Below, in pieces: positions 61,132 through 64,000 of a stretch of DNA of 64,000 nucleotides (within the stretch, counting starts at the first letter, position 1; every line of letters starts with the position of its first letter). Source of the DNA: Chitinophaga sp. CB10 (lineage in GTDB: Bacteria > Bacteroidota > Bacteroidia > Chitinophagales > Chitinophagaceae). Position numbers and translations under genes: made by a program. The stretch lies in NCBI GenBank assembly GCA_001870995.2, contig MLAV02000020.1:70754-134753 (forward strand), written 5' to 3'. The notes below the pieces were generated by a model. It searched no databases. It was given only the letters and a program-made list of their open reading frames with translations, and was not told the DNA's origin.

Positions 61132-62670
61132 TTATTGAAGCGTTAATACTACTACGGAGAAAGGCGGCAGCTTTACGGACAGGGAGCCGTTTTTAAGCGC
61201 AGCGCCGTTGAAGGCTACAGGCTTGATGCGGTCCGGCCGGGAGAAGCTGTTATAATCCTGCAGTTTGGCGGAGGTCAGCACGCGGCCGCTCACGCTTTTG
61301 TAAGCGGATTTGGTATCTACCGTAACATCCTGGGCCTTGTTGGCATCAATGTTCACCAGCGTAATATGGGTCACGCCCTTTTTATCCCTGGAAGCCGATA
61401 CGGACACGGCAGGGAGTTTTTCATTGCCATAGTTGTAGGTATTGGTACTGAGTTTCATCGGGATGAGGACTGCATCCTGGTGCACCTTGTACATTTCCAT
61501 AACGTGGTAGGTTGGCGTGAGGACCATGGTATCGCCACGGGTAAGGATAACGGATTGCAGTACGTTGATGGCTTGCGCCAGGTTGGCCATCCGTACCCTG
61601 TCCGCATGGTTGTTGAAGATATTCAGGGTAGAACCTGCCAATACTGCATCGCGCATGGTATTTTGCTGGAAGAGGAAGCCCGGGTTGGTGCCTTCTTCCA
61701 CATCGTACCAGCCGCCCCATTCGTCGACAACGAGCGCTACTTTTTTATTCGGATCGTATTTATCCATGATGGCGCTGTGGCGGGTTACCAGCGTATCCAT
61801 GAACAAGGCGGAGCGCATGGTAGCAAAATATTGTTCCTCGTTGAACTTCACGGCGGAACCTTTGCCTTCCCAGCGGATCACCGCGTAGTGGTGGAGGGCG
61901 ATGCCTTCGATGAGGTTTTTGGGAATATTGCGCATGAGTACTTCCGTCCAGTTGTAATCGGAGGAGTTGGCGCCGGAGGCGATGCGGAAGAGTTTTCCGC
62001 CGCTGTTGCTCATGAAGGTGGCGTATTTGCGGTATTCATCCGCATAATATTCCGCCCGCATGTGGCCACCGCAGCCCCAGGCTTCGTTGCCGATGCCCCA
62101 GTATTTTACCTGCCATGGATTGGCGCGGCCGTTGGTAGCGCGCAGGTCCGACATCGGACTTTTGCCTTTGAAATTCACGTATTGTACCCAGTCGCTCAGC
62201 TCCTGCACGGTGCCGCTGCCCACGTTCCCTGCGAGGTAGGGCTCTGCGCCCAGCTCTTCGCACATATTCAGGAAGTCGTGCGTACCGAAGCTGTTATCTT
62301 CCGTCACGTTGCCCCACCAGGTGTTTACAATGGTAGGCCGCTGGGATTTGGGACCGATGCCGTCCTTCCAGTGGTAGGTATCTGCAAAGCAGCCACCCGG
62401 CCAGCGGAGGTTGGGGATTTGCAGATTTTTAAGCGCGGCGATGACGTCTTTACGGACGCCGCTGCTGTTGGGGATATGCGAGGTATCACCCACGAAGAAA
62501 CCGCCGTAAATGCAGTTGCCAAGGTGTTCCGCGAAATGCCCGTAAATATCCCGGTTGATGATGGGACCGGTGGAATCAGTAATAAAGCTGGCTTTGTTCT
62601 GCGCGCTGGCGGCCTGCCATGAAAGCAGCAGACCCATTATTCCCAGGCGGAAAAAACGAAATTGTTTCAT
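61132..62670 (-). CDS. GH51 alpha-L-arabinofuranosidase, secreted
   Basis: 512 residues with a signal peptide (MKQFRFFRLGIMGLLLSWQAASAQ). The (beta/alpha)8 barrel shows INRDIYGHFAEHLGNCIYGGFFV, NLRWPGGCFADTYHWKDGIGP and WWGNVTEDNSFGTHDFLNMCEELGAEPYLAGNVGSGT. The acid/base is Glu196 in GIGNEAWG and the nucleophile is probably Glu317 in VVDEWGGWYD. The C-terminal beta-sandwich starts around residue 390. It removes terminal arabinofuranosyl residues from arabinan or arabinogalactan side chains of pectin. It is the first gene of the arabinose operon and has an AraR-like palindrome 61 bp upstream of its start. Confidence 0.95.
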   Translation of the reverse strand: MKQFRFFRLGIMGLLLSWQAASAQNKASFITDSTGPIINRDIYGHFAEHLGNCIYGGFFVGDTSHIPNSSGVRKDVIAALKNLQIPNLRWPGGCFADTYHWKDGIGPKSQRPTIVNTWWGNVTEDNSFGTHDFLNMCEELGAEPYLAGNVGSGTVQELSDWVQYVNFKGKSPMSDLRATNGRANPWQVKYWGIGNEAWGCGGHMRAEYYADEYRKYATFMSNSGGKLFRIASGANSSDYNWTEVLMRNIPKNLIEGIALHHYAVIRWEGKGSAVKFNEEQYFATMRSALFMDTLVTRHSAIMDKYDPNKKVALVVDEWGGWYDVEEGTNPGFLFQQNTMRDAVLAGSTLNIFNNHADRVRMANLAQAINVLQSVILTRGDTMVLTPTYHVMEMYKVHQDAVLIPMKLSTNTYNYGNEKLPAVSVSASRDKKGVTHITLVNIDANKAQDVTVDTKSAYKSVSGRVLTSAKLQDYNSFSRPDRIKPVAFNGAALKNGSLSVKLPPFSVVVLTLQ

Positions 62671-62730
62671 AACGAGGTATTATGTTTTTTTCCTGACGAC
62701 GTGGACCGTCTTGTGCTCAAAAAAACAAAT

Positions 62731-62751
62731 TAATTGTCAGATTAACAATTA
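62731..62751. promoter_or_regulatory. AraR-like operator candidate upstream of GH51
   Basis: TAATTGT (62731-62737), spacer CAGATTA, ACAATTA (62745-62751): a perfect inverted repeat, identical in arms and spacing to the araB site. On the minus strand TTAATTTG (62733-62726), 7 of 8 to the -7 consensus TAnnTTTG, overlaps its promoter-proximal end. Binding here would occupy the spacer between the -33 and -7 elements, a typical repressor position. Confidence 0.65.
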
Positions 62752-62784
62752 TTAAGTTAAAAAAATTTTGGGCGGGAGAGAGGA

Positions 62785-62804
62785 GGGTTGGGAGGAGGGT
62801 TGGG
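62785..62804 (+). other. canonical G-quadruplex motif
   Basis: Four GGG runs with loops of 2, 4 and 2 nt (GGG-TT-GGG-AGGA-GGG-TT-GGG) on the plus strand, and more GGG runs just before it. It is the head of the purine-rich repeat array and lies about 120 bp upstream of the GH51 start codon, on its non-template side relative to the array. Confidence 0.5.
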
Positions 62805-62820
62805 AGGAGGTTGAGGAGAA

Positions 62821-63640
62821 GGGTTGGGAAGCGGGTTTGGGAAGGAAGGGTTTGGGAGGAGGTGGAGGAGATGGGTTTGGGAAGGAAGGGTTTGGGAGGA
62901 GGTTCTGGAGACGGGTTCAAGAGGCGTTTTGGAAGAAAGGGTTTGGGAGGAGATTGAGGAGATGGGTTTGGAAGTGGGTTTGGAAGGAAGGGTTTGGGAG
63001 GAGATTGAGGAGTTGGGTTCGAGAGGCGTTTTGGAAGAAAGGGTTTGGGAAGAGATTGAGGAGATGGGTTCGGGAGGCGTTTTGGAAGAAAGGGTTTGGG
63101 AGGAGATGGAGGAGATGGGTTCGGGAGGCGTTTTGGAAGAAAGGGTTTGGGAGGAGATTGAGGAGATGGGTTCGAGAGGCGTTTTGGAAGAAAGGGTTTG
63201 GGAAGAGATTGAGGAGATGGGTTCGGGAGGCGTTTTGGAACAAAGGGTTTGGGAGGAGATTGAGGAGATGGGTTCGGGAGGCGTTTTGGAAGAAAGGGTT
63301 TGGGAGGAGGATGAGGAGATGGAGATGGGTTCGGGAGGCGTTTTGGAAGAAAGGGTTTGGGAGGAGATTGAGGAGATGGGATGGGTTCGGGAGGCGTTTT
63401 GGAAGAAAGGGTTTGGGAGGAGATTGAGGAGATGGAGATGGGTTCGGGAGGCGTTTTGGAAGAAAGGGTTTGGGAGGAGGTTGAGGAGATGGGTTTGGAA
63501 GCGCGTTTGGAAGGAAGGGTTTGGGAGGAGGTTGAGGAGGGGTTCGGGAGGCGTTTTGGAAGGAAGAGTTTGGGAGGAGGTTGAGGAGAAGGGTTGCAAA
63601 GAAAGGTTTAGGAAATGGTTGTGATAATGCTTTTCAAGCG
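62821..63640. repeat. purine-rich tandem repeat array, 51-bp unit, about 16 copies
   Basis: Units begin with GGGTT(T/C)GG at 62821, 62873, 62913, 62964, 63015, 63066, 63117, 63168, 63219, 63270, 63327, 63383, 63440, 63491, 63540 and 63591. Spacing is mostly 51 bp, with variants of 40, 49, 52, 56 and 57. The consensus contains GGAGGCGTTTTGGAAGAAAG and GGAGGAGATTGAGGAGAT. The plus strand is almost all G, A and T, with very little C. Open frames exist on both strands across the array (for example minus 62757-63599, a 17-residue repeat of Ser/Pro/Leu/Thr). However, units of 56, 49 and 40 bp do not preserve frame, there is no signal peptide, and no known domain is visible, so I do not call a gene. 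Confidence 0.75.
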
Positions 63641-63877
63641 GGTTTTGGAAGGACGGTTTTTAGAGATGGGTTGAGGACGAAGGTTACCAGTGTTTTGGAA
63701 GGAAGGTTTTTAAAGATGGTTAAGGAAAAGGATTACCAGTGGTTTCAAAGGAAGGTTTTTAGAGATGGTTGAGGACGAAGGTTACCAGTGGTTTGGAAGG
63801 AAGGTTTTTAGAGATGGTTGAGGACAAAGGTGACCAGTGTTTTGGGAGGAAGGATTTAAGAGGAGATTGAAAAGATG
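63641..63877. repeat. diverged tandem repeat array, 49-bp unit, about 4 copies
   Basis: A related motif GGTTACCAGT or a close variant recurs at 63682, 63731, 63780 and 63829, spaced exactly 49 bp. Between copies there is GTTTGGAAGGAAGGTTTTTAG and GATGGTTGAGGAC. The unit shares TTTGGAAGRAAGG and TTGAGGA with the 51-bp array, so it looks like the older, decayed end of the same array. A 49-bp period is not a multiple of three, which argues against coding. Confidence 0.65.
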
Positions 63878-64000
63878 GCTGAGCAGAAGGGCTGGAAGCG
63901 CCGGGAGTGTAAAATAAACTGTGTCAAGATTTAATTTACAATCGTAATTTCAGCCGCTCACCAAAAATAATTGATAATTGTGACACAGTCAAGCTCCAGT
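63878..64000. other. window end with a 9-bp inverted repeat, no gene
   Basis: No open frame of note. ACTGTGTCA (63918-63926) and TGACACAGT (63981-63989) form a perfect 9-bp inverted repeat 54 nt apart, with partial similarity continuing inward. It could be operator halves for a gene beyond the window or the ends of a small element; the sequence stops too soon to decide. Confidence 0.4.

Noticed and set aside
62757..63599. 280-codon open frame on the minus strand (and a 266-codon one on the plus strand, 62824-63624) with 17-residue repeats
   Set aside because: Both strands are open at once because the repeat is C-poor and purine-rich. Unit lengths of 40, 49, 56 and 57 bp shift frame, the neighbouring array has a 49-bp period, and there is no signal peptide or known domain.
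62821..63877. CRISPR array
   Set aside because: The units are degenerate and contiguous, with no unique spacers between constant repeats, and no cas genes are present.
1..64000. tRNA, rRNA, insertion sequence or prophage genes
   Set aside because: No transposase, integrase or phage structural motifs and no clear tRNA cloverleaf or rRNA sequence were noticed. A covariance-model scan would be needed to exclude small RNAs.

Overview
The window looks like chromosomal DNA from a Bacteroidota bacterium, most likely the Chitinophagaceae (Chitinophaga and relatives). The evidence is three SusC/SusD pairs, many lipoproteins with SCK/ACK-type lipoboxes, pectinases arranged as polysaccharide utilisation loci (PULs), weak Shine-Dalgarno signals, and a Nudix-type arabinose regulator as known from Bacteroidetes. 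Genus and species cannot be fixed from sequence reading alone. No rRNA, tRNA, CRISPR array or recognisable transposase was seen.

Layout. 1-6.2 kb is housekeeping: the 3' end of gpmA, an Lrp/AsnC regulator divergent from PEP synthase (ppsA), a small VOC protein, and a flotillin-like SPFH protein. 6.2-14.4 kb (minus) is a small pectate PUL: SusC, SusD, a lipoprotein with FN3 and beta-helix-like parts, and a PL1 pectate lyase. It ends in a clear terminator. 14.8-47.2 kb (minus) is a very long rhamnogalacturonan-I (RG-I) PUL that reads like one operon: FAS1 lipoprotein, SusC, SusD, two FAS1 lipoproteins, SusC, SusD, then GH106, GH2, a GH65-like protein, a DUF4450-like protein, GH43, GH28, PL11, CE12 and GH105. 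It ends at a strong terminator near 14.7 kb. 47.5-49.8 kb (minus) holds a GntR-family regulator fused head-to-tail (TAAATG) to a second CE12 esterase. 50.0-56.2 kb (plus) is a complete L-rhamnose pathway: rhaT, aldolase/dehydrogenase fusion, rhaM, rhaI and kinase. 56.2-62.7 kb (minus) holds a Nudix-fold AraR-like regulator and an L-arabinose operon (GH51, araB, araD, araA). 62.76-63.88 kb is a purine-rich decaying tandem-repeat array, probably non-coding, followed by about 130 bp with no gene seen.

How it fits together. The outer-membrane SusCD systems and surface lipoproteins would capture pectin fragments. PL1, PL11, GH28, GH105, GH106, GH2, GH43, GH51 and CE12 would cut and deacetylate homogalacturonan and RG-I with its galactan or arabinan side chains. 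The released rhamnose goes through RhaT and the rha enzymes to DHAP and lactaldehyde/lactate. Arabinose goes through AraA, AraB and AraD to xylulose 5-phosphate. Galacturonate-catabolic genes are not in the window.

The most notable regulatory observation is an identical 21-bp inverted repeat (TAATTGT, 7 nt, ACAATTA) upstream of both GH51 and araB, with a one-mismatch copy upstream of the 33-kb RG-I operon. This suggests that the arabinose regulator also controls the large pectin operon. That link is an inference from the sequence and has not been tested.
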